A DNA stretch of 64,000 nt from Cloacibacterium caeni (GTDB lineage Bacteria; Bacteroidota; Bacteroidia; Flavobacteriales; Weeksellaceae). Below the pieces are notes generated by a model, which saw nothing but the letters and a program-made list of their open reading frames with translations, was not told the DNA's origin and ran no database searches. The stretch's first letter is position 1; each line of letters opens with the position of its first letter. Positions 41,941 to 51,202 of the stretch are shown piece by piece. The stretch spans positions 124,001-188,000 of the forward strand of contig NZ_OU015321.1 of NCBI RefSeq assembly GCF_907163105.1, given 5' to 3'. Position numbers and translations under genes: made by a program.

Positions 41941-42741
41941 ATGACCCAAAATCACGTGAAGAACATTTTAAGATTTTTAATACTGCTTGTTTCACTGGCT
42001 GTAATTTCATGCGGTCCTAAAAAGGACATGATTTACATGGATAAAGACATAAACTACAATGCCGAAATCACCCAAGCCAGATTTCAGGGAAATAAGTTAA
42101 TGATAGGAGATGTATTAGACATAAAAGTTACAGGTTATGATGAGATTGCCATCAAACCCTTTAACTTAAATACAATAAGTCAAATTAATAATGCCGAGGT
42201 AGGAAATACTTCTTCCTCAGCAAACTTGAATTATACAGTAGACAAAGAAGGTGAAATTAACTTTCCTACTTTAGGGAAAATCAAAGTTTCAGGATTCACA
42301 GTAGATGAACTGAAGACAGACTTAGAAGAAAGACTCAAAAAATATTTGCTTGAACCTATTGTCATCATCAATCAGCAAAATCAAAAATTAACTTTCTTAG
42401 GTGAGTTTAATAAAAAAGGAATGGTAACCTATTCTGATGAAAGATTAAATATTTTACAAGCTATTGCACTCGGTGGAGGAACCAATGAAAATTCAGACCT
42501 TACCAATGTAAGATTAATTAGAAATATAGATGGCAAAGACCAAACCATTACCTTAGACCTTACAGATTATAACCTATCTAATTCTCCATATTATTATATC
42601 CAAAATAATGATATCTTGTACGCTCTTCCAAACAGAGATGCACAGATTGCTGCAAACAAAACCCCTATTTTAAGTAAAATCCTAACCTATTCTGGAGTAT
42701 TAGGACTTTTATTTGCGGCATATAATTTTATAAAAAATTAA
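41941..42741 (+). CDS. Polysaccharide export lipoprotein (Wza-like)
   Basis: 266 residues. The lipoprotein signal peptide ends SLAVISC, with Cys24 as the lipidated residue. The polysaccharide-export domain follows (LMIGDVLDIKVTGYDEIAIK, DKEGEINFPTLGKIKVSG with DELKTDLEERLKKYLLEPIV) and one SLBB-like segment (LTFLGEFNKKGMVTYSDERL). A C-terminal helix (ILTYSGVLGLLFAAYNFI) may cross the outer membrane as in Wza. It forms the outer-membrane pore for capsule or exopolysaccharide. The kinase gene starts 1 nt after its stop. Confidence 0.93.
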   Translation: MTQNHVKNILRFLILLVSLAVISCGPKKDMIYMDKDINYNAEITQARFQGNKLMIGDVLDIKVTGYDEIAIKPFNLNTISQINNAEVGNTSSSANLNYTVDKEGEINFPTLGKIKVSGFTVDELKTDLEERLKKYLLEPIVIINQQNQKLTFLGEFNKKGMVTYSDERLNILQAIALGGGTNENSDLTNVRLIRNIDGKDQTITLDLTDYNLSNSPYYYIQNNDILYALPNRDAQIAANKTPILSKILTYSGVLGLLFAAYNFIKN

Positions 42742-42742
42742 A

Positions 42743-45118
42743 ATGGAAACGCTTCAGCCCATACAATCTTCTCTACCACAAAGAGCTAAAAAGCTCAATA
42801 TTAAAAAAGAAATCTTTAAATACGTAAGGGTTTGGTATTGGTTTGTACTCTCTTTTGTTCTTTTTGCCATAGCAGCAAAAATATATCTGAGATATACCAC
42901 TCCTATCTACAGCTCCCAAGCATCAGTATATTTTAATAACTCTACCAAAAAAAGCACAGGCGTTATTGGGCTCAATGATTTGCAAAACATGGGAACAGGA
43001 GGGATCGCCAAAAATCCTATTTCAGATGAAATAGCCCTCATGAAGTCTAAGCCAATTTTGAGAAAAGTAGTTAAAAAACTTAATCTAGATGTAACCTTTG
43101 TTCAAGAAGCCAAAATCAAGAAAATAGAATTATATGAATTAAGCCCTTTTCGAGGGGAGATTATTGCGCTAAAAGACGAAAAAAATTTCGGAGGAGCTTC
43201 ATATAAAATTAAAGCCTTAGACAATAAGAGATTTCTGCTTGCAAATCTAGAAGGCAAGAATCCTAAATCTTATTATTTTGATGTGCCTTATGACTTAGGA
43301 TTTGGGATAGTAAAAATTTCTAAAGTTGAAGGGATAAATTACCAAGACTATATCAATGTAAATTTTTTCAACTACAAGAATATAGCGGCTGGTTTAGAGG
43401 GAGCCATCACGGTAACCAATCTCAATACAGATACCAATATCATGGACCTCTTCTACAGAGGTGAAATCCCACAAAAGTCAGAAGATATTCTCAATGAATT
43501 AATAAAGCAATATAATCTAGATGCAGACAATGACAAAAAGTTAGAAGCTCGTAACTCTGCTGCTTTTATCAATGAAAGGTTGCAACTCATTACCAGCGAG
43601 CTGTCAAACATTGAAGGGAAGAAAACCAATTATAAAAGATCCAACCAGATTTTTGATATAGAAACGCAGGCGCAATCTAGCATCAAAGGTTTAGATGAGG
43701 GAACCCAAAAGACACTAGAACTCGCTTCTCAACTAGAGATGGTAAATGCAGTACTCAGAATGGTCAATGCTCCCAATGATCAGTTGCTTCCTACCAATAT
43801 TGGGGTACCTAATGCTGCGGAAGGCTTAATCACCCAATATAATGAATTGCTCCTCTTAAAAAATAAAACCCTGAGACAAGCCACACCTGCCAATCCTATG
43901 ATTGTGCAGTTCAATAAAGATTTGTCTCAGCTCAAAAGTCTCATTAGAGAAAGTTTGAATAAATCCAAAGAAGTAATATCTACGAACTTAGGGTATCAAC
44001 AAGGCAAAATATCTAAATACAAACAAGAAATGTCTATGTTTCCAGAGCAAGAAAATTTCTTTAAAAACATAGACCGCCAACAGAAAATTAAAGAAGCGCT
44101 GTATCTCTACCTACTTCAGAAAAACGAAGAGATTTCTATGGCTTTGGCAGTAACCACACCAAAAGTGAAAACCCTTAACCCTGCTTATACGACAGGGGTA
44201 GTATCACCCAACGCAAGCAAAATAATGCTCTATGCCTATGCACTAGGGTTATTGTTACCTTTATTATTTTTCTTTGTCAAGAATGCATTAGATACCTACA
44301 TTCATACAAAAGAAGACATACTAGACTCAGTAAAAGACATACCTGTAGTAGCAGAAATTCCCAATATACCGAAAGGGGCAGAAAACATTATCGGTAAGAA
44401 CGACCTCTCAGCTTTTGCAGAATCTTTTAGAATTCTCTATTCTAATATCAAGTATTTCTTCAATAAAAACGAGAAATGCCCAGTTATCCTCATTTCTTCT
44501 TCTATTAAAGGAGAAGGGAAAACCACCATTTCAGTAAATACAGCACTTACCTTGGCACAAAGCAAAAAAGTATTGTTAGTGGGAGCAGACATCCGAAATC
44601 CTCAGCTCAAACGATTTATGCACCTCAAAGGAGAGGGACTTTCAGAATTCTTAAGCAATTACGCTGCACAGCCCGAGAGATTTATTTCAGAATCTGCCAT
44701 TAATCCAAACCTTAAGCTCATCCATTCAGGTGCCATTGCTCCCAATCCTAATGAACTTTTAGAAAGTGAAAAATTTGCAGACTTGTTAGACTATGCACAG
44801 CAGCATTTTGATTATGTGGTCATAGACTCAGCGCCTATGCTCATGGTAGGAGATACCTATAACTTAATCAAATATTCAGATGTGTTGTTATTTTTAATGC
44901 GCTCAGAATATACCGATAAGGAGATGATAGGATTTGCGAATCAGGTATCCAAAGACCACTCCAAGGGGAAAATGGCCATTGTGCTGAATGATGTAAGTTA
45001 CCTAAATCTTACCTACAGCAATAAATATGGCTACGGATATAAATACGGTTACGGATATTCTTACACCGCAGATCATGATAAGAAACCTTGGTGGAAGAAG
45101 TTATTTTTTCTGAAATAA
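42743..45118 (+). CDS. Wzc-type polysaccharide co-polymerase and tyrosine autokinase
   Basis: 791 residues. N-terminal Wzz domain with one membrane helix (VWYWFVLSFVLFAIAAKIYL), a long periplasmic coiled-coil region, GNVR-type segment, then a second helix (IMLYAYALGLLLPLLFFFV near 495-515). The cytoplasmic BY-kinase has Walker A SSSIKGEGKTTIS (Lys593), Walker A' VLLVGADIRNP (Asp616) and Walker B VVIDSAPM (Asp695). The tyrosine-rich tail NKYGYGYKYGYGYSYT is the autophosphorylation cluster. It controls chain length and export with the Wza-like protein. No cognate phosphatase gene is in the window. Confidence 0.95.
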   Translation: METLQPIQSSLPQRAKKLNIKKEIFKYVRVWYWFVLSFVLFAIAAKIYLRYTTPIYSSQASVYFNNSTKKSTGVIGLNDLQNMGTGGIAKNPISDEIALMKSKPILRKVVKKLNLDVTFVQEAKIKKIELYELSPFRGEIIALKDEKNFGGASYKIKALDNKRFLLANLEGKNPKSYYFDVPYDLGFGIVKISKVEGINYQDYINVNFFNYKNIAAGLEGAITVTNLNTDTNIMDLFYRGEIPQKSEDILNELIKQYNLDADNDKKLEARNSAAFINERLQLITSELSNIEGKKTNYKRSNQIFDIETQAQSSIKGLDEGTQKTLELASQLEMVNAVLRMVNAPNDQLLPTNIGVPNAAEGLITQYNELLLLKNKTLRQATPANPMIVQFNKDLSQLKSLIRESLNKSKEVISTNLGYQQGKISKYKQEMSMFPEQENFFKNIDRQQKIKEALYLYLLQKNEEISMALAVTTPKVKTLNPAYTTGVVSPNASKIMLYAYALGLLLPLLFFFVKNALDTYIHTKEDILDSVKDIPVVAEIPNIPKGAENIIGKNDLSAFAESFRILYSNIKYFFNKNEKCPVILISSSIKGEGKTTISVNTALTLAQSKKVLLVGADIRNPQLKRFMHLKGEGLSEFLSNYAAQPERFISESAINPNLKLIHSGAIAPNPNELLESEKFADLLDYAQQHFDYVVIDSAPMLMVGDTYNLIKYSDVLLFLMRSEYTDKEMIGFANQVSKDHSKGKMAIVLNDVSYLNLTYSNKYGYGYKYGYGYSYTADHDKKPWWKKLFFLK

Positions 45119-45255
45119 AAGCTTAATTCTAGGGAGGTTGGTGTATCTTTATGTTTTAATAGATGAAATTATAATGCTCAGTTTCAACTCTGGGAGAAGT
45201 GTCATATCTCATGACAATAAAATAGTATATCATATTGAGTAGAAACAGATTTTAG

Positions 45256-47061
45256 ATGAAAAATACAAGTTTTGAAATAAAAGCTTATTTAGCCAAGCAG
45301 TTTAATACATTATACTATTTTTATCGTTATATAGGGTATAAGATATTTATATTGTTGGTATGCAGTTTTTTATCTGTTCTGGCAGATGGTTTGGGGATAA
45401 CCATGTTTATTCCTTTATTACAAATTGCAGATGGTAAAAGTTCAGTAGCAGTGGATAATCAGCTGTACAATGTTTTGAATGCATTTGTTTCCTTTTTGGG
45501 GCTACCTTTAAACTTAGTTGTTGTACTGGTATTAATTGCTTTACTTTTTATATTAAAAGCATCATTTGTTTATTTTACTTTATCTTATCAGAATATAGTT
45601 TTACAAACTTTTATCAGAAAAATTCGTATTGATAATTCTATTGGTTTGAGTGAGCTGAACTATAAAGAGTTTGTTTCTTCTGATGTAGGAAGGCTTCAGA
45701 ATACATTAACAGGAGAAGCAAATTTAGTAGTTTCGGCCTGTAGTTCTTATCTGGAAACCATAAAAAATGCGATGATTGTTGTCGTATATCTCGGTTTGGC
45801 TTTTACCTTAGATTTAAAATTTTCTATCTTAATTTTAGTTGGTGGGGTAATATCTCATCTTGTATATAAGCGTTTTTATAAAACGACAGTTACCCTCTCT
45901 AGGGATTTTACAGATTTGAGTAATGAATATTCAGGCTTGGTGGTTCAGTCAGTGAGTCAGTTCAAATACTTGAAAGCTACCGGGAGAAATGTTTTATTCC
46001 TTAATCGTATGAAGAGATTGTTGGATAAAATAATGACCAACAGCGTACGGTCTGGCAATATTTCAGCATTTCTTACGAGTGTAAGAGAACCTATGATGGT
46101 TATTATTGTATGCATAATCATTAGCGTACAGGTATTGGTTTTCAAAGATACTCTATCTTCTGTTATGGTTATTTTGGTTCTTTTTTATCGGGCAATGGCC
46201 TATGTTATTTCTATGCAAACCACTTGGAATCAGTATTTGGGAAAAGTAGGTTCTATGGAGAATATGAAAAGCTTTGAACATTATTTAAAAATCAACAAAG
46301 AACATAATTCTGGTAAGCTTCAGATTGAAGCTATTAACCAGATTGAAGTTAAAAATTTACATTTAAACTTTGATGAGGTAAAAGTGATTAATGGAATTGA
46401 TATTTCGATAAATAAAAAATCTTCCGTTGCATTGGTTGGTGAAACGGGCTCTGGTAAATCTACTTTAGTAAATGTTATTTCTGGTTTATTGAAACCAACT
46501 GAAGGAGCAATAATAGTGAATGGAGTGCCGCTTACCGATATTAATCTTTTGGATTACAGAGCTAAAATGGGGTATGTGTCACAAGATCCTACCATTTTTA
46601 ATGGTGATATTTTCGATAATATTACTTTTTGGACAGAGCGTACCCAGGAAAATAGAGATAAGTTTTGGAAGGTTGTTGAAATGGCTTCGCTAAAATCTTT
46701 TTTAATGGATTTACCCAAAAAAGAAGCTTCTTTATTAGGAAATAATGGATTGAATTTAAGCGGGGGACAAAAGCAACGCGTAAGTATTGCCAGAGAGTTG
46801 TATAGAGATATTGATCTTCTTATATTAGACGAAGCTACCTCAGCATTAGATGCGCAAACCGAAAAAGATATCAAAGATAGTTTAATGAAATTACACGGTA
46901 AAATTACCATTATCACCATTGCACACCGTTTATCTACTATTAAAGATGTAGATATTATTTATTTATTAGACAAAGGTACTGTAGTTGCGCATGGCACTTT
47001 TGATGAGCTCAAATTAAAATCCAGTTATTTTAAAACAATGACAGATTTACAAGGTATTTAA
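45256..47061 (+). CDS. ABC transporter (fused membrane and ATPase domains), glycan or lipid-linked oligosaccharide exporter type
   Basis: 601 residues. Six membrane helices in residues 1-320 (for example ILLVCSFLSVLADGLGITMF) are followed by the ATPase: Walker A VGETGSGKST (395-403), signature [15 protein letters not shown] (501-515) and Walker B LLILDEATSALDAQT, H-loop TIAHRLSTIKD. The build is that of MsbA/PglK-type exporters. In this locus it may replace a Wzx flippase and flip the lipid-linked repeat unit. It lies 137 bp after the kinase gene. Confidence 0.92.
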   Translation: MKNTSFEIKAYLAKQFNTLYYFYRYIGYKIFILLVCSFLSVLADGLGITMFIPLLQIADGKSSVAVDNQLYNVLNAFVSFLGLPLNLVVVLVLIALLFILKASFVYFTLSYQNIVLQTFIRKIRIDNSIGLSELNYKEFVSSDVGRLQNTLTGEANLVVSACSSYLETIKNAMIVVVYLGLAFTLDLKFSILILVGGVISHLVYKRFYKTTVTLSRDFTDLSNEYSGLVVQSVSQFKYLKATGRNVLFLNRMKRLLDKIMTNSVRSGNISAFLTSVREPMMVIIVCIIISVQVLVFKDTLSSVMVILVLFYRAMAYVISMQTTWNQYLGKVGSMENMKSFEHYLKINKEHNSGKLQIEAINQIEVKNLHLNFDEVKVINGIDISINKKSSVALVGETGSGKSTLVNVISGLLKPTEGAIIVNGVPLTDINLLDYRAKMGYVSQDPTIFNGDIFDNITFWTERTQENRDKFWKVVEMASLKSFLMDLPKKEASLLGNNGLNLSGGQKQRVSIARELYRDIDLLILDEATSALDAQTEKDIKDSLMKLHGKITIITIAHRLSTIKDVDIIYLLDKGTVVAHGTFDELKLKSSYFKTMTDLQGI

Positions 47062-47186
47062 TACTCTGCAATAAGAATGCAGATTAATTGCCAACCTTTG
47101 GACAGAAGATAACATTATATAACTACCGCCACCGCCCCAGCATTTGCTGGGGCGGCGTTGTATTCTAAAATTTCAAATCAATCATT

Positions 47187-47726
47187 TTAGTTTTTTTTAA
47201 TTGGCAACCCTATTAATTTTATTTTCTTAGGCCAGAGTTTTAGGTGGTCGTGGTTTTTCTTTCGTTTAATTTGGGTGCGTTGCAACAGTCTTGCCATATC
47301 TTTTTGGGTGTAGGTTTTTTCAGAACTCGGAAAATAGGTCAGTCTTTTGGCCAATCGGTCTACATCTATTATTCTGCTTCTCGGTCTTGGCGTGTTATAT
47401 CTTTTTATAAATTCATTAAGCGGGATGATATTGTCTTTTTCGCCTTCAGGAACTTCGGGTTCGTGTGCAGGCAAGACCATAAAATTTTTAGGATAGTAAA
47501 TCTTACCCCCAAAGCGAATAAATCTTATTTCGCCGTTTTTTCTTCGGCGTTGCAAGGTTCTCTCAGAGACCTTTAGCTTATCCATCATTGAGACATTGTC
47601 ATAAAACAATAAATCTTCATCAGATGGTCTGTCTAGAACAGATTCTGCTTTTTTTAAAGGGTTCATTACTTTTGAAACTAGCTCAAAGACTTTTTCTAAT
47701 TCCTGTCCGATGATTTGGTACTTCAT
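47187..47726 (-). CDS. Helix-turn-helix DNA-binding protein (excisionase-like HTH)
   Basis: 179 residues. An acidic/helical N-terminus (LEKVFELVSKVMNPLKKAES) is followed by an HTH_17-type domain: VSMMDKLKVSERTLQRRRKN, then GEIRFIRFGGKIYYPKNFM, which is the usual wHTH wing of excisionase/MerR-like proteins in Bacteroidota. The C-terminus is strongly basic (TQIKRKKNHDHLKLWPKKIK). Such small HTH proteins often belong to mobile elements. It is the only minus-strand gene in the polysaccharide locus and is divergent from the DUF6266 gene. Confidence 0.78.
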   Translation of the reverse strand: MKYQIIGQELEKVFELVSKVMNPLKKAESVLDRPSDEDLLFYDNVSMMDKLKVSERTLQRRRKNGEIRFIRFGGKIYYPKNFMVLPAHEPEVPEGEKDNIIPLNEFIKRYNTPRPRSRIIDVDRLAKRLTYFPSSEKTYTQKDMARLLQRTQIKRKKNHDHLKLWPKKIKLIGLPIKKN

Positions 47727-48360
47727 AAATTAAAAAATAATAAAATTATATAGTTATTAGCTTTTGTTTACCCCATTTTTTTACTTTGTAAATCAGAGGG
47801 ATAGACCAAAAGTGTATTTCAAAATTAGCGAATAAATTTTTAAAAAAAATATTTTTTTTAGTTGTTTTAAAATAAAATTGTAAACTTTTTTACTAAAAAA
47901 AGTATATAATATTAATATTTTGAGTTACTTAAAATTAAAAAAATGTAAACTTTTTTAGTTCATATTGTTATCAAATTAATTATTGTTTGGAGTAAGTTTC
48001 CCTTGAATCAAAGTGCAGTCAAAGTGCAGTTTTGTTCGGAAAAAGTACCCGTTTTCCGAAGCAGACTCGAACCTGATTCGAACGTGATTCGAACAAAACC
48101 CTATTTTGAGGGGTTTAAAATCCCAATTTCTACCCTGTCTGTTTTTCGATTCTTAGAAAATCTTCCCATAAAATTAATCTCCTCACTCCAGCCAAAACGC
48201 CACTTCAAGACAATACTTGCTATACCTAGACAATACCCGACAAAAGCAGACAAGTAGTTGATTTACAATATTTTACAATTTATATTTGTACTCGTAATAG
48301 CGCTGCAGAGCTAATACAAGTGAATCAAATTTTTTGTATAACCCCTAAAAATAAATAACA
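47727..48360. other. 634-bp regulatory-looking gap between the HTH and DUF6266 genes
   Basis: Extremely AT-rich on its left. TGTAAACTTTTTTA occurs as a direct repeat at 47879-47892 and 47944-47957, a possible operator pair. At right, CAAAGTGCAGT is repeated back to back (48009-48030), and TCGAAC occurs three times (48068-48096), twice as GATTCGAAC. A consensus promoter lies at 48258-48288. A frame at 48003-48257 opens with TTG but has no recognisable product. Confidence 0.6.
48258..48288 (+). promoter_or_regulatory. Promoter of the DUF6266 gene (TTG, 20 nt, TATATTTG)
   Basis: TTG at 48258-48260 and TATATTTG at 48281-48288, near-consensus spacing; the GTG start is 72 nt downstream. Confidence 0.7.
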
Positions 48361-48996
48361 GTGGGAAAAATCAAGACAGGAATCCTCGGAGGATTCCAAG
48401 GCAAAGTAGGAACGGTAATCGGTTCCACATGGAGAGGTGAAAGCATTATGAGAGCTTTACCTAAAACAGCGGCGAAAGCGCCAACTGAATCTCAAAGAAT
48501 TCAGAGATTAAAATTTAAAGCAGTGAGTGAATTCCTTAATCCGTTAAGAAGCACCCTAAGTACTTACTTTGGAAATGACACGGGAGTGAAAAGCAAGTAC
48601 AATATGGCCACTTCTTACCACATTACCAATGCGGTAGAGATTACAGGGGCAGGAACTCAAATTCTTTATGCTAGAGTATTGGTGGCCAAAGGTACACTCT
48701 TTGGATTTCAGAATCTTACCACTACACATTCCGAAACGGTAATCACACTGAATTGGGAAGACAATACTGTTTTCGGTAATGCCAAAGCAGAAGACACCGT
48801 AAATGTGGTGTGCTATATCGAGGAGGTGAATACCTTTTATGTCTTCGAAAGCATTGCAAACAGAGATGGACTTACCGCCAGTGTTACGCTACCGCAGAAT
48901 TTCTTAGGGTATAATGTAGAAGTCTATGCATTTTTGTATGACACAGTTTCTAAAACCTCCAGCAATTCTGTTTATCTAGGGAACATTGCTTTCTAA
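48361..48996 (+). CDS. DUF6266 family protein
   Basis: 211 residues from GTG 48361. The N-terminal GILGGFQGKVGTVIGSTWRG and the following LPKTAAKAPTESQRIQRLKF are characteristic of DUF6266, which is common in Bacteroidota and of unknown function. The C-terminal part is beta-rich (TVNVVCYIEE, YNVEVYAFLYDTVSKTSSNS), suggesting a jelly-roll or Ig-like fold. No signal peptide is present. It sits with the HTH gene inside the polysaccharide locus; a role in that pathway is not evident. The GTG is preferred because the signature begins right after it. Confidence 0.82.
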   Translation: MGKIKTGILGGFQGKVGTVIGSTWRGESIMRALPKTAAKAPTESQRIQRLKFKAVSEFLNPLRSTLSTYFGNDTGVKSKYNMATSYHITNAVEITGAGTQILYARVLVAKGTLFGFQNLTTTHSETVITLNWEDNTVFGNAKAEDTVNVVCYIEEVNTFYVFESIANRDGLTASVTLPQNFLGYNVEVYAFLYDTVSKTSSNSVYLGNIAF

Positions 48997-49018
48997 TCAG
49001 TAAATTTTGTGTGTGTAA

Positions 49019-49058
49019 AACAACTCTGAAAGTTTATGCTTAAAGAGTTGTTTTTATT
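49019..49058 (+). terminator. Terminator after the DUF6266 gene
   Basis: AACAACTCT pairs with AGAGTTGTT across a 19-nt loop, followed by TTTATTTT. Confidence 0.75.
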
Positions 49059-49116
49059 TTAGGATACTCTATAAAAGCGAAGCGAAACAAAACCCCACCA
49101 TTAATGTAGGCAAATA

Positions 49117-49180
49117 GATTTCAAAATCCACCCTTTAGGGACGGGGAAAAGATTTCAAAATCCACCCTTTAGGGTTGGGG
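49117..49180. repeat. 24-nt direct repeat with two small hairpins, period 34
   Basis: An exact 24-nt word occurs at 49117-49140 and 49151-49174. It contains GATTTcaAAATC and CCCTTTAGGG, two short self-complementary pieces, the second with a CTTTAG core. A related, partly inverted GATTTTGAAAT follows at 49184. Confidence 0.85.
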
Positions 49181-49285
49181 CACAGATTTTGAAATTTTCG
49201 CTCTTTTTTATGAAGACTTTCAATAGTGACTTAAATAAAATCCCTATTTTTGAATAAAATAAAAACAACTAATTTTTTTTAGAGA

Positions 49286-50212
49286 ATGCTCGCCATCATC
49301 ATACCATATTTCAAAATTAATTTTTTTGAAAAAACCTTAGAATCTCTTGCACAGCAAACCGACCAGAGATTTCAGGTATATATTGGGGACGATGCAAGTC
49401 CTAATGCACCTACCGAACTGTTAGAAAAATATCAGGGAAAATTTAATTTTACTTACAAAAGATTTAATGATAATCTGGGAGGTATTTCGCTGGTGAAACA
49501 ATGGGAACGTTGCTTGGCAATGATGCAAGATGAGGAGTGGTTTATGATTTTGGGAGATGATGATGTCTTAGGAGAGAAGGTGGTAGAGGAGTTTTATAAA
49601 AAAAAAGACAGTGTAGAAAAGTTGAAAATTAATGTAATAAAGTATGCAACAGTAGTTATAGATGATGATGATAATCAAATTACTAAAGTTTTTAGGAATA
49701 AAGAAATCATGAATTCATCAGATGCATTTTATCATAAAATGATTGACCAATCGAGGTCTTCTTTAAGTGAGCATATATTTAGAAAGACCACTTTTGATAA
49801 AATTGGTTTCAGAAATTACAAATATGCTTGGCATACAGACGATATGGCTGTACTTGAGTTCAGTAATTTTGGTCTTTTGTTTTCAATTAACGATGAAATA
49901 GTATATGTGCGTGTAAGCACACAAAGTATTTCTGGAGGTAAAGATAATAATGATATAAAATACAGCATTTCATTAGAATTTTATAAAGATTTGATAAATC
50001 TTAACCTAAAAAAAATTAATTATAAACAGAAAAAAATCTTAATTAGAATATACGAATCTGCACTTTTAAAAGTAAATGGTATTTCTTTAAAAAATCTTAT
50101 TCATTTAAGTTATTTGTATATGAAAAATTATATTTTTTTAGATGTAGTTAGAATTTGGTATAAATCTTTTTTAGCTTTTCAATTTTTCAGTTATCCAACG
50201 AAAAAAAAATAA
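49286..50212 (+). CDS. Glycosyltransferase family 2
   Basis: 308 residues. GT-A fold with IIIPYFKINFFEKTLESLAQ, nucleotide-binding VYIGDDASPNAPTEL and the DxD-type metal motif MILGDDDVLG. The central part has an acidic loop (TVVIDDDDNQI) and KYAWHTDDMAVLEF as the likely acceptor/base region. It adds one sugar to the lipid-linked repeat unit in the cytoplasm; donor and linkage cannot be predicted. It is the first of ten glycosyltransferases, following the repeat-rich gap. It contains a run of nine A (49598-49606), which may be slippery. Confidence 0.9.
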   Translation: MLAIIIPYFKINFFEKTLESLAQQTDQRFQVYIGDDASPNAPTELLEKYQGKFNFTYKRFNDNLGGISLVKQWERCLAMMQDEEWFMILGDDDVLGEKVVEEFYKKKDSVEKLKINVIKYATVVIDDDDNQITKVFRNKEIMNSSDAFYHKMIDQSRSSLSEHIFRKTTFDKIGFRNYKYAWHTDDMAVLEFSNFGLLFSINDEIVYVRVSTQSISGGKDNNDIKYSISLEFYKDLINLNLKKINYKQKKILIRIYESALLKVNGISLKNLIHLSYLYMKNYIFLDVVRIWYKSFLAFQFFSYPTKKK

Positions 50213-50300
50213 TATTGAAAATAACCATCAATGAAGACTATTTGTTTTATTTTTAATTTTATTGATTGGACATATAAGAAAATAATTTTTAAATAATCAG

Positions 50301-51200
50301 ATGTTAATTTCTATTATAGTGCCTATTTATAATGCAGAAAAATATTTGCATAATTGTATTCAGTCTGTTATAAATCAAAGTTATCTTCATTGGAAGTTGA
50401 TTTTGGTCAATGACGGGTCTACAGATGCTTCATTGGAGATATGTCAAGACTTTGCAAAGAAAGATTCTAGAATTGTTTTTTTTTCACAAACCAATAAAGG
50501 TCAGGCAGCAGCAAGAAATTTTGGGGTATCACAGGTAACAACCCCTTATGTGACTTTTTTAGATGCTGATGACGCAATTTCATCAGATACATTATCTTCT
50601 AATATGGAGATTTTGGTTAATAATACTACTATTGACTGTCTACAATATCCAATTTATTGGAGTTATGAAACTTTTGACCAGCATAAAACTATTCAGAAAC
50701 AGGAGCTAATTAGTGATAATTTTTATAAAAATTGGTTGATTAAAAAGAAAATTAGTTGGATTGTTTGTAATAAAATATTTAAAACTACAATTTTTAATCA
50801 CCTTTCTTTCAAAGAAGGAATTGTATATGAAGATAATTTGTTTGTTGCAGGAATGCTCAGTTTTATAAATTCTATTTTTATTTCAGATAAAGGGCTTTAT
50901 TATTATTATTCGAGACCAAGTTCTACTACAACGAGTAAATTAAGTCAAAAAAAAGAAGAAGATTCTTATTTTGTGACAGTTGAAATTGCTAAAATTTTGC
51001 ACATAAAAGAGGAAAAACATCTATTATTAGATTTTTTAGTTAGAGCAATTAATATTAAAAAGTCACTAAAGATGAATTTTAATAAAAAAGTATATATTCC
51101 AAAACAATTGTTATGTGATAATTCTTTTAAAGAAATATTATTGTCACGCTTAACAATGAAGGATAAATTAAAACTAATATTAGAAAAAAAACTCTTTTAG
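50301..51200 (+). CDS. Glycosyltransferase family 2
   Basis: 299 residues. ISIIVPIYNAEKYLHNCIQS, then LILVNDGSTDASLEICQDFA, NKGQAAARNFGVSQVTTPYV and the DxD motif FLDADDAIS are the standard GT2 positions; YEDNLFVAGML provides the ED pair of the catalytic base. No membrane helices, so it works at the cytoplasmic face. It starts 88 bp after the preceding gene, a gap with a tiny open frame of 21 codons, and 2 nt before the next. Confidence 0.92.
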   Translation: MLISIIVPIYNAEKYLHNCIQSVINQSYLHWKLILVNDGSTDASLEICQDFAKKDSRIVFFSQTNKGQAAARNFGVSQVTTPYVTFLDADDAISSDTLSSNMEILVNNTTIDCLQYPIYWSYETFDQHKTIQKQELISDNFYKNWLIKKKISWIVCNKIFKTTIFNHLSFKEGIVYEDNLFVAGMLSFINSIFISDKGLYYYYSRPSSTTTSKLSQKKEEDSYFVTVEIAKILHIKEEKHLLLDFLVRAINIKKSLKMNFNKKVYIPKQLLCDNSFKEILLSRLTMKDKLKLILEKKLF

Positions 51201-51202
51201 AA

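Noticed and set aside
48055-48100. tRNA-like TTCGA words (GATTCGAAC repeated)
   Set aside because: On neither strand do the flanks form a T stem and acceptor stem; it is a short direct repeat, not a tRNA end or clear attachment site.
48003-48257. Open frame of 84 codons starting with TTG before the DUF6266 gene
   Set aside because: No ATG start, no recognisable family, and it consists largely of the direct-repeat words; it also ends just where the DUF6266 promoter begins.
49598-49606. Run of nine A in a GT2 gene as a phase-variable tract
   Set aside because: A-runs of this length are common in AT-rich DNA of this type; the frame is intact and there is no other sign of switching.
50231-50296. 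21-codon frame (MKTICFIFNFIDWTYKKIIF) between two glycosyltransferase genes
   Set aside because: Too short and AT-rich to judge; could be a decayed gene start. No support beyond an ATG and a stop.
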